Source of the DNA: Macropodus opercularis
Taxonomy: Eukaryota; Chordata; Actinopteri; Anabantiformes; Osphronemidae
DNA length: 64,000 bases
Direction: 5' to 3'
Assembly: GCA_030770545.1 (NCBI GenBank)
Contig: CM061109.1
Coordinates: forward strand, 18,150,001-18,214,000
In this document: positions 50,441 to 62,800 of the stretch, one piece after another
Layout of the letters: each line of letters starts with the position of its first letter
How positions within the stretch are numbered: the first letter of the stretch is position 1
Translations under genes and position numbers: made by a program
Notes under the pieces: model-generated
What the model was told of the DNA's origin: nothing
What the model saw: only the letters and a program-made list of their open reading frames with translations
Database searches by the model: none

Positions 50441-50520
50441 CGTTGCTCTTGAGCTTTGCCTCTCTTTTCAAAATCTCGTGCAGTCGAAGGCTTGTTCTGT
50501 CCTTGGACCTATTTAGGGGT

Positions 50521-50527
50521 TTTTATA
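50521..50527 (-). promoter_or_regulatory. TATA box of the ZP gene
   Basis: The minus strand reads TATAAAA in cctataaaaacccctaaata, 81 bases before the ATG. A start site near 50493 and a 5' UTR of about 50 bases follow if spacing is normal. It supports this being a genuine intronless gene rather than a processed copy lacking a promoter. Confidence 0.6.
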
Positions 50528-51522
50528 GGTAAAAGCGTCCTCTGGGATTCCTCCAAAACAAGGTCGGAGGTTTTCCTTCCAACTGCAAACAGCTTTGGTT
50601 TGGGCAGTATCCTAAGGGCACTAACTGAAACCCGAGGCACCTGGCTGTTTAGAACACAGACACAATAGCCTTGTTCCTTTGTTGAGTATTCTTCAAAATA
50701 TAGATATCCATGCCTCCTGTTACTAAGCCTGTAAGTTACTGAACATAACACTACATGATATGAATTCATGAGAAACCATTGTCTGTCTGGTTTGAGCGCA
50801 TTCATGACGTGCGTAATGACCTGGGATCCCGTAGTGCAGGTACGGTGGTGGTACAGTGACCCACTGGATCACTTGGCCACCGGTTCCTAACTTGCTCTGT
50901 AAAAGAAGAATTTTTACTTAAACATCGTCTTTGTGACATTGAGGTGGTTATTCGGGCAAAGTAAGAGAGCTCATATTTTTGTCACATATGGGAGGTGAAG
51001 CCACCTATTATCTTGTGTATAGTGTATGTTTGTCAGCTATTGTTCTCTGCATATATTCAGAGTTGTGAAGAGAGAACAAGATGATCCTGCCGTGTCCTTT
51101 TAAGGTAACTAAATCTAAGCTGTGTTTATGGAAACAAAGAGACTAATTCTTAGTTATTATAACAGTAACCAGGTGGGGCTTCCATAATCCTGCAGTTATC
51201 CACAAAGCAATGTATAACTTGGAGACAGTTTAGGTGTAGTCAGACTAAAGGTAATACAAGACCAAGACTGAAGACATGAAAGGTCATTGAATAGATGAAC
51301 TCTCATTATACTTTATTTTCAGATTCTCAAGTAACAAACTTTTGATGCTGTACCAAGTAGCAAACAACTTCTTTACTGGCTCACAGTGTAAAAAATATGG
51401 TTTTACACAAACTGCTCTGTTGTGCGTCACCATTTTGAAATGTGTGTCTAGTAAGAGAATTTACACATCTGTGCAGGAACATCCAGGACTCGCTGGGTCA
51501 CACTGTGTGTCTCCTCTGGCAG

Positions 51523-51623
51523 GGCAACGCGTTGGGGAAGTGTCCCGGAAGAGGAAGTTTGGGTTCTACTGCCCCGAGTCTCCGAATAAGCATCTGAAGA
51601 CGAATGGATGTTTAAATGTTTGA
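51523..51623 (+). other. Short basic open frame after an acceptor-like site
   Basis: After cctctggcAG the frame reads QRVGEVSRKRKFGFYCPESP, NKHLKTNGCLNV and stop. The composition is protein-like with an RKRK basic cluster, but no family is recognised and no partner exon was found. Confidence 0.15.
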
Positions 51624-52606
51624 TTAGTCAGTTTGCTTTAGGTAAAAATTTTTATGGTGTTTAAATTAATGTAATTTCAGTCAGTCAAAATTCTAATTTG
51701 ACAGTTACCTCTACCACTGACTGGTCAGATCTACATAGTGTTCATGAGGAATGTTGGACTGTTGAAGGTTCAGGTCCATGCAGTACTCGAATAGGAGCAT
51801 TCACAAAAAACACAGATTGTAAAAAGAAACAAACCGGCGATGACACGAGGCAGGAAGTTAAAGGAAGGGCAACAAACAGACTCGGAGTCTTGCTGTGAAT
51901 TTACTGGAGGAGGAGATGACGTTTAGGGGATCATGGGGTCATGGGGCTGGTGCTGGAGGGTCACCTGCTCTCCTGCTTGCTCACCTCCGCTCCGGCTGCG
52001 CCGTTAAAATCCTGCAAGTGTGTGATTGATGGTCACAGGCAACAAGTCAGGGTCTGTGGTGTTGAGGAGTCGCAGAGGCGGAAACAGGGAGAAAAGGGGA
52101 AAAATGAGGTGGGAGTTCTGCTTGGAGGGAAAATACAGCCCTCTCAGTCTTTTACTGCTCAGGTCATGACCAAATGGCCCTGTGTTATGATTGGGCCTTA
52201 TGGGTTATTTTGTCTAGCAACTAGCGGCAGCGAGGTGATGACGGCTTCTGAAACAGAGGAAGTGAAGTGATGTGATGCTTCATCAGCAAAACTGTGCAGG
52301 GAACACGAGCCGAGTGTTAATCTGCTGCCTGATTGTTTTAAATTGTCGTCTGAGCCGTTACATCCCCATGATTTGTTCTGCATCCATCCAGAGTAATACT
52401 GCGATTACAGAATCAGTTTGATTAACTGATCGTGGCCTGATGATGTTGTGCAGCAGTGGTTTGAAAGGCTGAGGTCTGCTGCATTTTGAACAAGTACTGT
52501 ATCACTGTCTTTGTTTTGATGCTGTGCTTCTGTGGAATGAAACGTGGATAGAGGCAGAACACAACACAGGACGTACAAGTTAATATCCAGTACAATGCAA
52601 CGTTCT

Positions 52607-52613
<7 letters not shown>

Positions 52614-52675
<62 letters not shown>
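52614..52675. repeat. Compound (CA)n(TA)n microsatellite
   Basis: About 21 AC units followed directly by about 10 TA units. Confidence 0.97.
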
Positions 52676-55109
52676 TTGTACCAGCCCAATTAGGTAAAAA
52701 TGTCCTGTGAAAGCTTTCATTGAACAATGCTGGATAAATGGCCCGAACGTCTTTTATGCTATGCAGAATGTAAACCCCCAAGAGAAGAATTAGTTATTTA
52801 TGAAATTGGGTTAGTAGATTCTTGTTATGGCCTTTTCTCCTGCCTGCTGTTACACTGGCATTATACTGTAGCTGCTGACCTGGTTCACATCAGATAGTAT
52901 ATCACACTGTGGAGAGAGAGGCTGACCCAGTATCCAAATATTATAATAAGGAAATTAAATGTCATAAAAATGGGTTAATGCTCAGGGGTAGATGTTGAAA
53001 AACATAGGGTGAAAATACTAATATTTGGAAAAAGTATACACATGAAATACCAACAGGAAGTAAGTGGTCATGTGATGGCCTAAGTCTGGCTCATGGATTC
53101 TCCTGCTGAGAAAGAAAGTCGGCATCCCCATTAATCAGAGCTGAAGCAATACACCTTGATGGATGTTGGGTGTTCCAGTGTCAGTGAAGCTATACTGTAA
53201 GGTCAGTAAGTGAGACGCAACCTCCTTAGCTTTTATTGTCTATTTATACTCCTTAAAGTGAATGAGGTTAAGAGAGCAGTGACAATACAGTCAACTCTTC
53301 TGGTGGTAAAGTGAGACTAGCTTGACCTACGTGCTGAAACTAGAGCCTCTTTCATCACCTGAAATCTTTTCACAGAGCTTTTGTAATGTTAGATTTAGAT
53401 TTTAAATATATTTATAGAACCCAAGAGTCAATCCTGTTCAGCGGTATGAGCGTGGTGTGTGTAGCTCTACATCCCTCTAGGACAAATTAGCCTTTTTTGT
53501 TTGAAAGTGTTTTCTCAAAATAAATTGTAATTTAGCAAGGGATGCATGATCAGGGTCATTCTAACTGAATATATGGATGTGACTTACTTATAAAGATATT
53601 TTGAGTGTTTGCTCTACTATCTATGTACTAATACTACTGCATTAGTGGAAGTGCAAACTTTAGTTTCTAATAAGTAAAAGCATTAATATGTCAACCCTTT
53701 ATTGAGTTGCTTGACCTGTTGCTCTAATAGAAAAACATCTTGTCTTACACTGGTTGAAATAAACTTTTTCTATTTGTTAATGTTGTTTGAAGTTACACTT
53801 TTAAGTTGGCGTCATTAGAGTAGTTTGTTGGAAACCTTTATTATATCCTTGGTCTAAACTTAATCGATCTGTACAAAGTCTCAGTTCTTCAGCCTCAGAC
53901 CTTAAACCGAGAAATGTTTTTAAATGGTCATTTAGAGATTTGACTCAACCAAAGTAAATGCATAACGCGCTAGAACCATACGAGGCTAAGCTACATTTAA
54001 CAACTCTTCCTTGGTCAGTATTTATACCAGTGTCCACCTCAGACCTGAGAATTAGAGGAGATGGTCTGTAGTCCCTCTGCCCGTTGTGTTGCTAGTAAGT
54101 GAACCAATCACAGTTTGTGTCTGTGTCAACCAGCCTTTACTGTGTGTAATAAACAACAAGTACACACGGATAACACACAAAAAACTGCTCTGTTAAAGTC
54201 ATGTGCCAGGACGGCGCTGATTTACGAGGCAGTGAATATTTGTTAGCGATGCCTGTTGCTGCCTTTCTCTTTCATGTCCTACATCCACACACGCATGTAT
54301 GAACACGTGGCGACTGTTGCCCTTTCATGTGTGGACAAGGGCAACTGCAGGGACCAGCTGCTGAGGACGGATGCAGATATGTCCTGACTCCTTAGAGCAG
54401 TTGGTTTTTCAGATCACACATTCACATAAATGTGTACATATATTTCTGGAGCATTATAAAACGTGGTTGGGCCGGACTCGGTACAGCTTCTGTGCTTCTT
54501 ACCATCCCTTTTATTCTTCCCGTCCCTGACCCTGTCTTCTGTCCTATCTCTACTCCTCTGCTTTGCTTTCCTCACTTCTCCTTGCACACCACCCCTCTAC
54601 CTCTCACTGTTCTCTGTGCTGTGCTGTTTTTGGTTTCACCTCTCCTCTTCCTCTTCTGGTTTAGAGTTACACCAGATGTGAAACCTTGCTGTTTGGAAGA
54701 CTGGTTTCAGTCCTCACCGCAGTCCAGCTGTTCTATGAGCCGCTGATGAATTAATCTCTCTTTCTACATTCTAATGTCTCTAAATGCAGATGTGTCTCTT
54801 AACTATAGAGGATCACCACCCTTTTCTGGCTGCGTAAGGGGTAAAGCCTCGATTAAAGGTTGAGTTTGAGCGTCTGAGATTTTTGAGGTAAGCAAGTTAA
54901 GCTGGATGTAGAAAATAGACCTCAGCAGCATTTACCAGTCTTATTCTCGATTAACAAGTATGGCGTGAAAATACTGAGCAAGAGCTGCTTTGTTTACGCC
55001 GTACACTGTATAATGCTAAAGGTGATATTTCATTTTAAGCAGTGCGTGCACCTAATATATGTTCTATGTGCAGGAATGCCTGTGTGTGAGCGTGTGCATG
55101 TACTACACA

Positions 55110-55450
55110 CTCTCGCAGTCCCTCAGCGTGCGCGAGCGTGTGAGCGTCCGTCCCCGGGGCTGGGCCATAACCGTGATGGATGGGCCGTGTGTGGAGGCCA
55201 TTATTATTTGTTATGTGAGCGGGTGTGTGTGACTGGACCGAGCGGGCCATACACCTGCTGCGCGTCCAGAGAGTCTCGGGGAGCTCAGAGAACAGCTGGA
55301 CGCATTGATTTAGCGGCTCGCTCCGCAGGCTGCAGGAACAAATCAAGCAACAGCTAATAAAATGCGCCTTTATGACGGCTGTGCCATTTGCCCTCCAAAA
55401 CAACTGGCTACATCATGTGTTTTTCTAACGCCCGCTGCCACACAAAATTA
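55110..55450. promoter_or_regulatory. Candidate conserved non-coding block
   Basis: GC-richer than its surroundings, unique, with ggccattattatttgttatg, gcattgatttagc and ctaataaaatgcgcctttat. The latter includes a TTTAT motif like Hox9/Cdx sites. Open frames through it are not protein-like. Its regulatory role is inferred. Confidence 0.22.
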
Positions 55451-55540
55451 AATGCTAGGCTAAGGTGTCACTTCTGGACGCTGCAGAGCTCAGGGTTTAA
55501 TGACTGGCTTTAATGCAGCGGGGGTAATCAATGTAGCATG

Positions 55541-55566
55541 GTGTGTGTGTGTGTGTGTGTGTGTGT
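55541..55566. repeat. (GT)n microsatellite
   Basis: Thirteen uninterrupted GT units. Confidence 0.95.
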
Positions 55567-56185
55567 AAGTGAGTGTATGTTTGTGCGTCTTTTGCATTAC
55601 TCACTTCAGCTGCTCAGTTTTAGGTGTTTGCTTGGGAATGTGCGTTTGTCTTCACACCTACACGGATGTTATTGCGATCGATACATGTTTCGAGTGTTTG
55701 CCCAGGGCTAAATGCTGCTGCTGGGCAAACGAGCGCTTTGTGTTTGGGACACAGAAAGTGTCTTGGAGTATATTGTTTAGTAGAGCTGGCTTTGTCACTG
55801 TGGGCCCTGTCAAGGCAGCGAGCGCAGCTGTGCTGTGTGTGTCTGTACTGGCAGACGACGTGTTGCCTCTACTGTGAGTCTATTGTGAAGTTTTTATTAC
55901 GCCTGCTGAGCTGGTTTATACTGAAGAATTACTGCACTCTCCAGATCTGCAGATACCGAATATTGTGCTTTTCCAAAAACGTCATAGCAAATCGTATAGT
56001 TCAACCTTACTCTGTTAAGTGGCTCGAGATGACTTGTTGCACGGGATATTTTATCCTGCTGTATTGTTACTATATTACATGAATGTAATGCAGTAGTAAG
56101 AGATGCTGGTTGGAGGGGTCCCTACTGAATTTCTGCCTAGAACTGGGAAGCAACAGCAGATAATAGCTGCTGGATGGCGTGATGA

Positions 56186-56193
56186 TATATAAA
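56186..56193 (+). promoter_or_regulatory. TATA-like motif before the 56.4 kb candidate exon
   Basis: TATATAAA in gatgatatataaatcagg, about 210 bases before the ATG at 56405. AT-rich matches arise easily by chance here. Confidence 0.2.
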
Positions 56194-56404
56194 TCAGGTG
56201 AAGCACAACCAGCAGCACAATAGTCCATTATGAACATTCTGCTGTTAACTGTAAAAGATAAAAAGCTGCCGTAAACACTGAGGAGTGCAGCTGGACAGAC
56301 ACATAAACACGCTGCTGCAGCACAGTGCCAGATTCTGAATCATCTGTCCACAAGCGATCTGAATCTTCAGGCAGGTTGACAGCTGCTGCGTCCGGCATGG
56401 TGCG

Positions 56405-56578
56405 ATGGCATCACACCAAGAGAAGAAGAAGAGGAGACGACAGCGAGTGCTACCTGGTCGTCACTGCGTCCGAGGGAAATGCACAGAAGTGACGCGGCGT
56501 CGCCGCTACGGCTGTATTAAATTGCTGGAGTGCGATGCTGTGGCCAATGCTGTGACATTGCTGACCGGCCAAGTGGCG
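56405..56578 (+). CDS. Candidate first exon, basic N-terminus, unrecognised
   Basis: 58 codons from ATG (context gcgATGG) to a strong GTGAGT donor at 56579. The peptide starts MASHQEKKKRRRQRVLPGRH, very basic, and continues CIKLLECDAVANAVTLLTGQ. A convincing intron 3' end follows: a ttctgac branch-like motif, a pyrimidine tract and tctatttcAG at 56829-56830, giving a 252 bp intron. In phase the next exon adds only Ala-Ser-Cys before a stop, giving 61 residues. It may be a non-coding transcript or chance. No AATAAA was seen within 500 bases downstream. Confidence 0.2.
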
Positions 56579-56709
56579 GTGAGTGACACCACTTAGCCTC
56601 ACGCCGCTGATGAAAACAGGCAGGCCTTGCAGAGAAGCTGAGCCCATCGGCTAGTTGTTGACGCTCGTCTACCCTAAATACATCCTAATACTCAACAAGT
56701 AGAGGCTAC

Positions 56710-56732
56710 GCTTTAGCTTTAGCTTTAGCTTT
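56710..56732. repeat. (GCTTTA)n short tandem repeat
   Basis: Nearly four copies of gcttta in a row, lying inside the proposed 252 bp intron. Confidence 0.85.
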
Positions 56733-57479
56733 CATTAGCAGACGTGAGTAATGAAATCCGATTCAATAATGGAAGCAGGCTACTTCTGACTATTCTCACC
56801 CGCTTCTGCTCTCTGCAATATCTATTTCAGGCATCCTGCTGACCAAGCCAAGACCGTAAAAACAAAGCTGGGCCTCAGATGTTAAAGTCATCAACGGTGC
56901 AGTTGCATATGTATGTGCTGTACAGTAGAAGAGCTTGTGTCACTATCAGATGCCTGTAGGACTTGCTGCTAACCAATAGTTTCATTCATTCATCTTTAGC
57001 CACACCTGATAAAATCCCTGTGTCCTGTGTCATGAGATGGAAAAAGATGTGATGAGCTTGTCTGCTCTGCTCACTGTGGCTCGTCCTTCACAGGGTTCAC
57101 CTGGGATCTGTGCAGGATCAGTAGGATCTGCAGCACCATCAGGTTTTCTTACACAGTATATCAACATGCAGCAATGCACATAGGTTTGATTCTGCGATGA
57201 GATTTATTGTTTTTAAAGGATTGAAAACATTCAATAGAAGTGGGGCTGAATAACTACGGCTCCTATTCACAGGACTATTTGTAGTAGGAAGACGAGTGGT
57301 GAGCTGGAATCCCTCCGGCTCCTCCTGCACACTGCAGCTCAGGCCAGTTTGTCCTTCAGACTCGTTAACCCAAGGTTAAAGTGTGACGTGGCCCCTCAAC
57401 CTTTGACCCCTCGGTCGCGGAGGTCGGACGGACCACACACCTTTTGCAGCAGTTGGGGATGAACTGTGGAATCTCGTAA

Positions 57480-57800
57480 CTTTTACAAGTGTGGAAGCAG
57501 GTGGCGCTAAAGAGGCCGACAGCCATTATCCATCGATTAGAATGCGTGATAATACATGTGATGACACATTCCATTTCCCTCCATTCTGGATTGTAAGCAG
57601 CTATCAGGCTAACTGTTTCCATGAGAGGGTTGTACTTATGATGCTATTTACGCACACAGCGAGAGGCTGCTGACGGTTGACATTTATGCTCCTGAACACG
57701 GCTTTGTGGCTGCTGGGTGATTCATACCCAGTGCCCGCTTCTCCCAAGGAACAAGCCCTAAATTATTTGAAGGGGAAAAGGGCTGCCAGACTTAAAATTA
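57480..57800. promoter_or_regulatory. Candidate conserved non-coding block with CTCF-like site
   Basis: Unique sequence including ccattatccatcgattagaa and a CTCF-like motif at its left edge. It is open on both strands for up to about 130 codons without resemblance to known proteins. Regulatory function is inferred. Confidence 0.22.
57492..57510 (+). promoter_or_regulatory. CTCF-like motif
   Basis: TGGAAGCAGGTGGCGCTAA matches the CTCF core AG(G/T)TGGCGCT on the plus strand, opposite in orientation to the sites at 18732 and 26102. Confidence 0.4.
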
Positions 57801-59674
57801 AGGAGGAAAAAACTTTTCAACATGAATTATTCACTGAACACGACTCGGGGGCCTCAGACGTCCCTTTACAGCTTGGCTCCCAGCTTCACTACAAGTCTCC
57901 TTCCCTGTTTTTTAAATTTTTTTATCCTGTGTCACAGAACAGAGTGTCTAACATGATGCTGTTCAACCCTGTTGCCTTCCTGCTTTTATTATCACTCCTG
58001 AAATGTCAGCACAACGCGCCTTTGTCAGCTCCCAGAGTTGCTCTGAACTCTCACCGTGCAGACGCATACAACTCCCGTATGGTATAAAAGTGACATTTGC
58101 TCCTCGCAGAAGTTTGGCGGCGACGTTTGGCCATTTGGCAAAGTCATCAGGTGCACTTTACGCATCTGACCTTCACGTGTCTACATGTAGTAAATATAAG
58201 ACCCGGTATTTGTAGATCAGTTCTGTGCTTGGGAGACACGGAGAGAGGAGAGCGTGAGAGACGAAGCTGGGAAACTGTCGTCTTAGCATTTATCCAAAAA
58301 TGTTATTCTGATGATGGCTGTCGTCGCATCACAGATCAATTATTTTCTTTGGACAAAAATGACATGATGTGTTATTTTAGCAATGTAACCTCACATTAAA
58401 CAATATTATTGTATGTATCCTTCCAACCAATGTTAACTCACTAACCATGTTATTCTATAAACCTCAGATTCTTGACCTGGAAATGTGACATTTAGGGGAT
58501 TGATGCTTCTTATGGGAAGGTGAAAATTGAGCATAATGAAAGTAATGCAATGCTCAGTGAATGACAAGCATTTGTAAAAGCTGTGAATGCATGAACGGAC
58601 AGTCCAGGGGGTGAGCCAGGTTCCTGTCCGGGTCCGTGTCACTCCTCAGATTGAATCTCCAGAGCTGAAACCTTCCCTCAGCAGCACATCTGGAGAGCAG
58701 CAGTGACACCATCAGCGACCAGGAGTCCACCTCGTTTCTGCTGCCTCACCTTCTGTCAGTCCAGCCACATAGACGCAGGTTAAAACCACAGACTTGCTGT
58801 TTCTGGTTGACTGTTCTAATGACTTTTACCCCTCAAATTAAATTCACATGACCTATTTGTAGCCTACATGATCTACTTGATAATTTAGGCAAAACGTCAA
58901 ATTGACTTTATTTATAATATTGTTTCACAGTAGGATTTTCAAACCAAAGCAGTCATTCATATATTGATTTCTTAAAACGTGTTTTCAGTAAAAGTAAAAA
59001 TATTCATAATCACGACAGAAACCCATTGAGATGTTTTTTCTTCTAATAACGTGTTGGTTTTGCACTATTCTTCGTCCCCTGTGGGATATCACTGCTCATG
59101 CTAATTGCACAGTTCCTCCTCTAGTTGCATCAGGATTTCAAAACACACGATGAGTGACAACACTTTGTGTCAGAACAAATTTAAAAGCTCTGGTGAGATA
59201 CAGAGAAACAAAATGTGGTCACGTACAGATTAAAATTAGCAGACGTGTCTTCGCAGTAATGTGTTTTTTGTTGGAGTTTGGGTCTTTGAGAAAATGATAA
59301 AACCATTTGACCTTTGCCTCCTGGAAGTGTGACATGATGTCGCTGGTGTCACTTTACATGCGCAGACTGACAGAAAACAGTGTCGATGAAAATGTAAATC
59401 ATTTAAACTCGGTGAAAGCTTGATGGGTGCAGGAGGAAAAGCTTCCCACAACCTGTTGCTGCTTCCTGAAGCTGCTGACTGATCACTGTCAGTGTCCAGC
59501 TGTAACTACAGGAGAGGTTCTGACACCACAGCTCGTGTAAACCAATATTCAGAGTCGTTCAGCGTGAATGCAAACTCATAATAATTGGGATTTTTTTTTG
59601 TTGTAACTGATCTGTAATTAATGATGGTCAGAATGTGCTGGATCCCGTGTTAGTTGTGTTTCATAATGTCTCAT

Positions 59675-59735
59675 GAATAATAAGAATAAGAAACCTTTAT
59701 TCGTCCCTCAGTGGGGAAATTGCGTTTTACAGCAG
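59675..59735 (-). mobile_element. Non-LTR retroelement 3' tail remnant
   Basis: The plus strand reads aataagaaacctttattcgt and then ccctcagtggggaaattg. The reverse (caatttccccactgagggac, then aataaagg) is the common 3' end motif of a teleost LINE or SINE family. Only the tail is present. Confidence 0.5.
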
Positions 59736-61790
59736 CCAAGTACTGTTTCTAGAGTGAAGAAGGTCTTTGAGTTCCCCCTTCACTAGAATCTGCTCTGGCC
59801 CTTCCTGTACAGTGCTTCTGTGTTATGGGTCCAGTTCGGTTTGTTACGTAACGCGACACTTCATTCGTGTAAATGACAGCTTCAGTTTGTACATCTTTCC
59901 TGAGACCACTTGCAGTATATGGTCTTTCTTCATTAATTACAAGATTTTAGTTTCACTGGAGCTGTGTCCACTGTGTCGAGTCAGTGCTGTGGCCTTTAGA
60001 TGTGTGTGTGTCAGCTGCAGGGATAGTGTTACTCAGTGAATCTGTGCTGAAGAGCTGACGGAAGGATTGCTATAAATTGACCTGCCAGTCAGTTGGGTTT
60101 TACCTGAGTGAGCAAAGCCAGGCAGGTTTTACGGGTTCATGGCGTTGTTGGTGAGGGCCTGGACCCCACTTTGGTCAACACTCCGTCGTAATTGACATAT
60201 TTTGCCTTTGGCGGCTCCTAGTGGTATAAATAAGATTTGCTGCATTTGCAAAAGTGTGGACGGATCTAGTCTTTGCTGACATTGTGTTTTTTTTTGCAAG
60301 CAAACGTGATTTAAGAGATGACAAAAACAAATGTTAATATAAAGGCTTTAAAGTCCTATAGCGAAAATCTGGCATCACGCATCTTGGACAGCTTTTCACT
60401 TTGTTGTTCATATAGAGAAACTGAGCAAAGGGCAGGATACATACAAAAACTCACCAGTGACCTTTATCTGCCAACTCATGTCTGCGTCGCCCCTAAATTT
60501 AGTCGGGGTATGTAGGCCAAGCCCTCCTACGCCTGCGACCTCCCTCTCTACTGGCACTTCGCCTATTTGTCTTAGTCATGAGCGGCGGGGTGATGCCTGT
60601 GGGCGCAGACATCTCATGGTGAGACGTAAATGTTCTGATAAGCTGTGAACAATGTTGTTACATGTTAATGATTCTGCCTGGAAACAGTAGGTTGAAAACG
60701 CGGCAAGCGTCGCTCACTGCACGTGTTCGCCGAACACACGCTGCCGCTGTCTGTGCCCAACAGACCGAAAAAATTTCAGGTCAAATTATAAATTGAATTC
60801 ATAAAAGTCAAGGCAGCAAAACTTTGCTTTTCACAACTCCTGACTACTTTACTTCTTCCCATCTTCGCGTTTCATTAGCTCACACCATAAATCAGCACCT
60901 GGCATCTTCAGTAAATCCCCCAAAATGTACGGCATCGTTTTTTTCTCTCACCACCTGAAAAGTGAACATTAGTGAGATGCAAACGTGCCGAACGCCCTTT
61001 TATCATTGTCTACCATAATTGTTCTGTTCACAAACAGAATATTCCCACTGTCCTGAGGATACAGTGTGTGGGTTTGTGCGTGTTCTGTATGCCTGAGTAT
61101 GTGTGTGTGCGTCTGGCCTGGCTGGGTTTGTTTGACCAGCTGTTTGAAGGGAAGGCCTGATCCCAAGTGACCTCGTGTTTCTCCAGCTGCTGCAGGATCA
61201 GAAAAGCCAAGTCTTTCCGCAAGGGGATCGACAAGATGAGCTCAAACTCTGTTTACCCGGCTTTTTGTTTCTCTTGGTCACATTAATGCTTTTTTTCAGG
61301 TCCACCCGCTGAACGTTTTATACACTTTTTGCAGGTCTGACTCTTTAATTGCAGAAGCAGATGAGCACAATTTGTGGCAAATGTTTTCTTAATCTAAAAT
61401 TTTTTCCCCTTTGTCTTTACTGTTGCTGGTTGTCTATAAAAAGTGTGTGAGTTGAGTCCGTACTTACTCGCTTATATAGCACCAACAAACTTTATGAAAG
61501 CTGTACTTATATATTTAGCTGCTTCCTTCTGCAGAGGACAGAGTCAAACCGAGAGCAAGCGTCAGCGAGGTGGCGAGACCTGTCAGCTTCACACTCGCAC
61601 TTTTTCACACACGGATTTATTTGCACCAGTATGCACCACTACAAGGTGTAGCTGTACAGCTGGAAGGTCTACACAGGTCTGCATACTGCATATACGCAAA
61701 GACACATGCCTGTACACACATGCGCACACAAAGCCCTGGGTCTCAGTACGTATTTATAGTGTTGTTCACGACTGCTAAAGACTTTGATCT

Positions 61791-61809
61791 GTGTGTGTGT
61801 GTGTGTGTG
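61791..61809. repeat. (GT)n microsatellite
   Basis: Uninterrupted GT run of nine to ten units. Confidence 0.9.
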
Positions 61810-62343
61810 CACAACAATTAAATTGACAAGAGAGCGATGACTGTCAACAGCCAGGTGCTGGATGTTAGGTGGAATCTGGCGCGTGACCGTGACAGACCCG
61901 GACGTTCGTCTTGCAAGGTATGAGCCAACAGATTCCTCAAACGCACCAGTTTGTTCTGAACCGGAGCTGAGACACATGAACACATACTGCACATGAATAT
62001 TCTAACAATCTGTAATCTGTTTTTCTCTGTAGAATAATATTTATTATGTGTTAATTATATATATATATATATATTTGTTTTTAAATTAATTGATTTTACA
62101 AACTAAAAGCATTGAAGTTACATAAAATTTGCTTTCAACCTAAATACAGAAGATAATTCAACCTGACTTTACATTACATGTAAAGCTGAAGTCATTTAAA
62201 TTAAATTGTCTATAAATTGAATAAAATCTGATTCCTATTTAACAAACTTAAACAAAGCCATTGCATTTTAATTTGCTTGAAAAAAGAAGGCAGTGAATTT
62301 TGTATATTTTATTTATAAAAGCTTTTAGGTTTTCCAAATTAAT

Positions 62344-62347
<4 letters not shown>

Positions 62348-62414
<67 letters not shown>
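62348..62414. repeat. Long (TA)n microsatellite
   Basis: About 33 TA units in a row. It can extrude cruciform structure and is likely polymorphic. Confidence 0.97.
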
Positions 62415-62417
<3 letters not shown>

Positions 62418-62770
62418 TTTTGTATATTTAAATTGATTTCAAGTCAATAAACAGAATTGGTAAATGTTTCTTTTTGTGTTATACTGTATGTATAAAACTG
62501 AGGAGGATTATAATGGGTAATATGTTTCTAGTATAGTCATGTATAAGGTAATTCATATTTAATAAACAGGTCACTAGCCGACAGCCAGTTATTGACATTT
62601 GTCGTAATCCCTCGTCGGCCCTGGCTCTTGTTTACAGATGTCTTTCTCTTCGCCGCTTTAAGTTTGCTGATGTTTAAAAGTGTCCGGACGCCTTTTGAGA
62701 GCTTTCAGCTGTCACTAAGTCTTCCAGCTCAGCTGGCTGCACACGTCTGTCAGCACTGCTATTACAATCC

Positions 62771-62800
62771 TGTGTGTGTGTGTGTCTGTGTGTGTGTGCG
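62771..62800. repeat. Imperfect (TG)n microsatellite
   Basis: TG units with a single TC interruption. Confidence 0.9.

Larger units (their letters stand above)
50530..56180. other. Intergenic stretch upstream of the ZP gene
   Basis: About 5.6 kb without a recognised gene. It contains a (CA)n(TA)n microsatellite, a (GT)n repeat, a pyrimidine-rich segment at 54480-54660, a short basic open frame at 51523-51623 and a candidate conserved block at 55110-55450. Confidence 0.65.

Noticed and set aside
54432..54746. Hydrophobic open frames suggesting a membrane protein
   Set aside because: They come from a pyrimidine-rich strip that yields Leu/Phe/Pro-rich translations in two frames at once.
8226..55659. 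T-box half-sites (TCACACCT or AGGTGTGA) at 8226, 23162, 36447 and 55652, suggesting autoregulation
   Set aside because: Four hits against about two expected by chance, with no clustering or paired arrangement.
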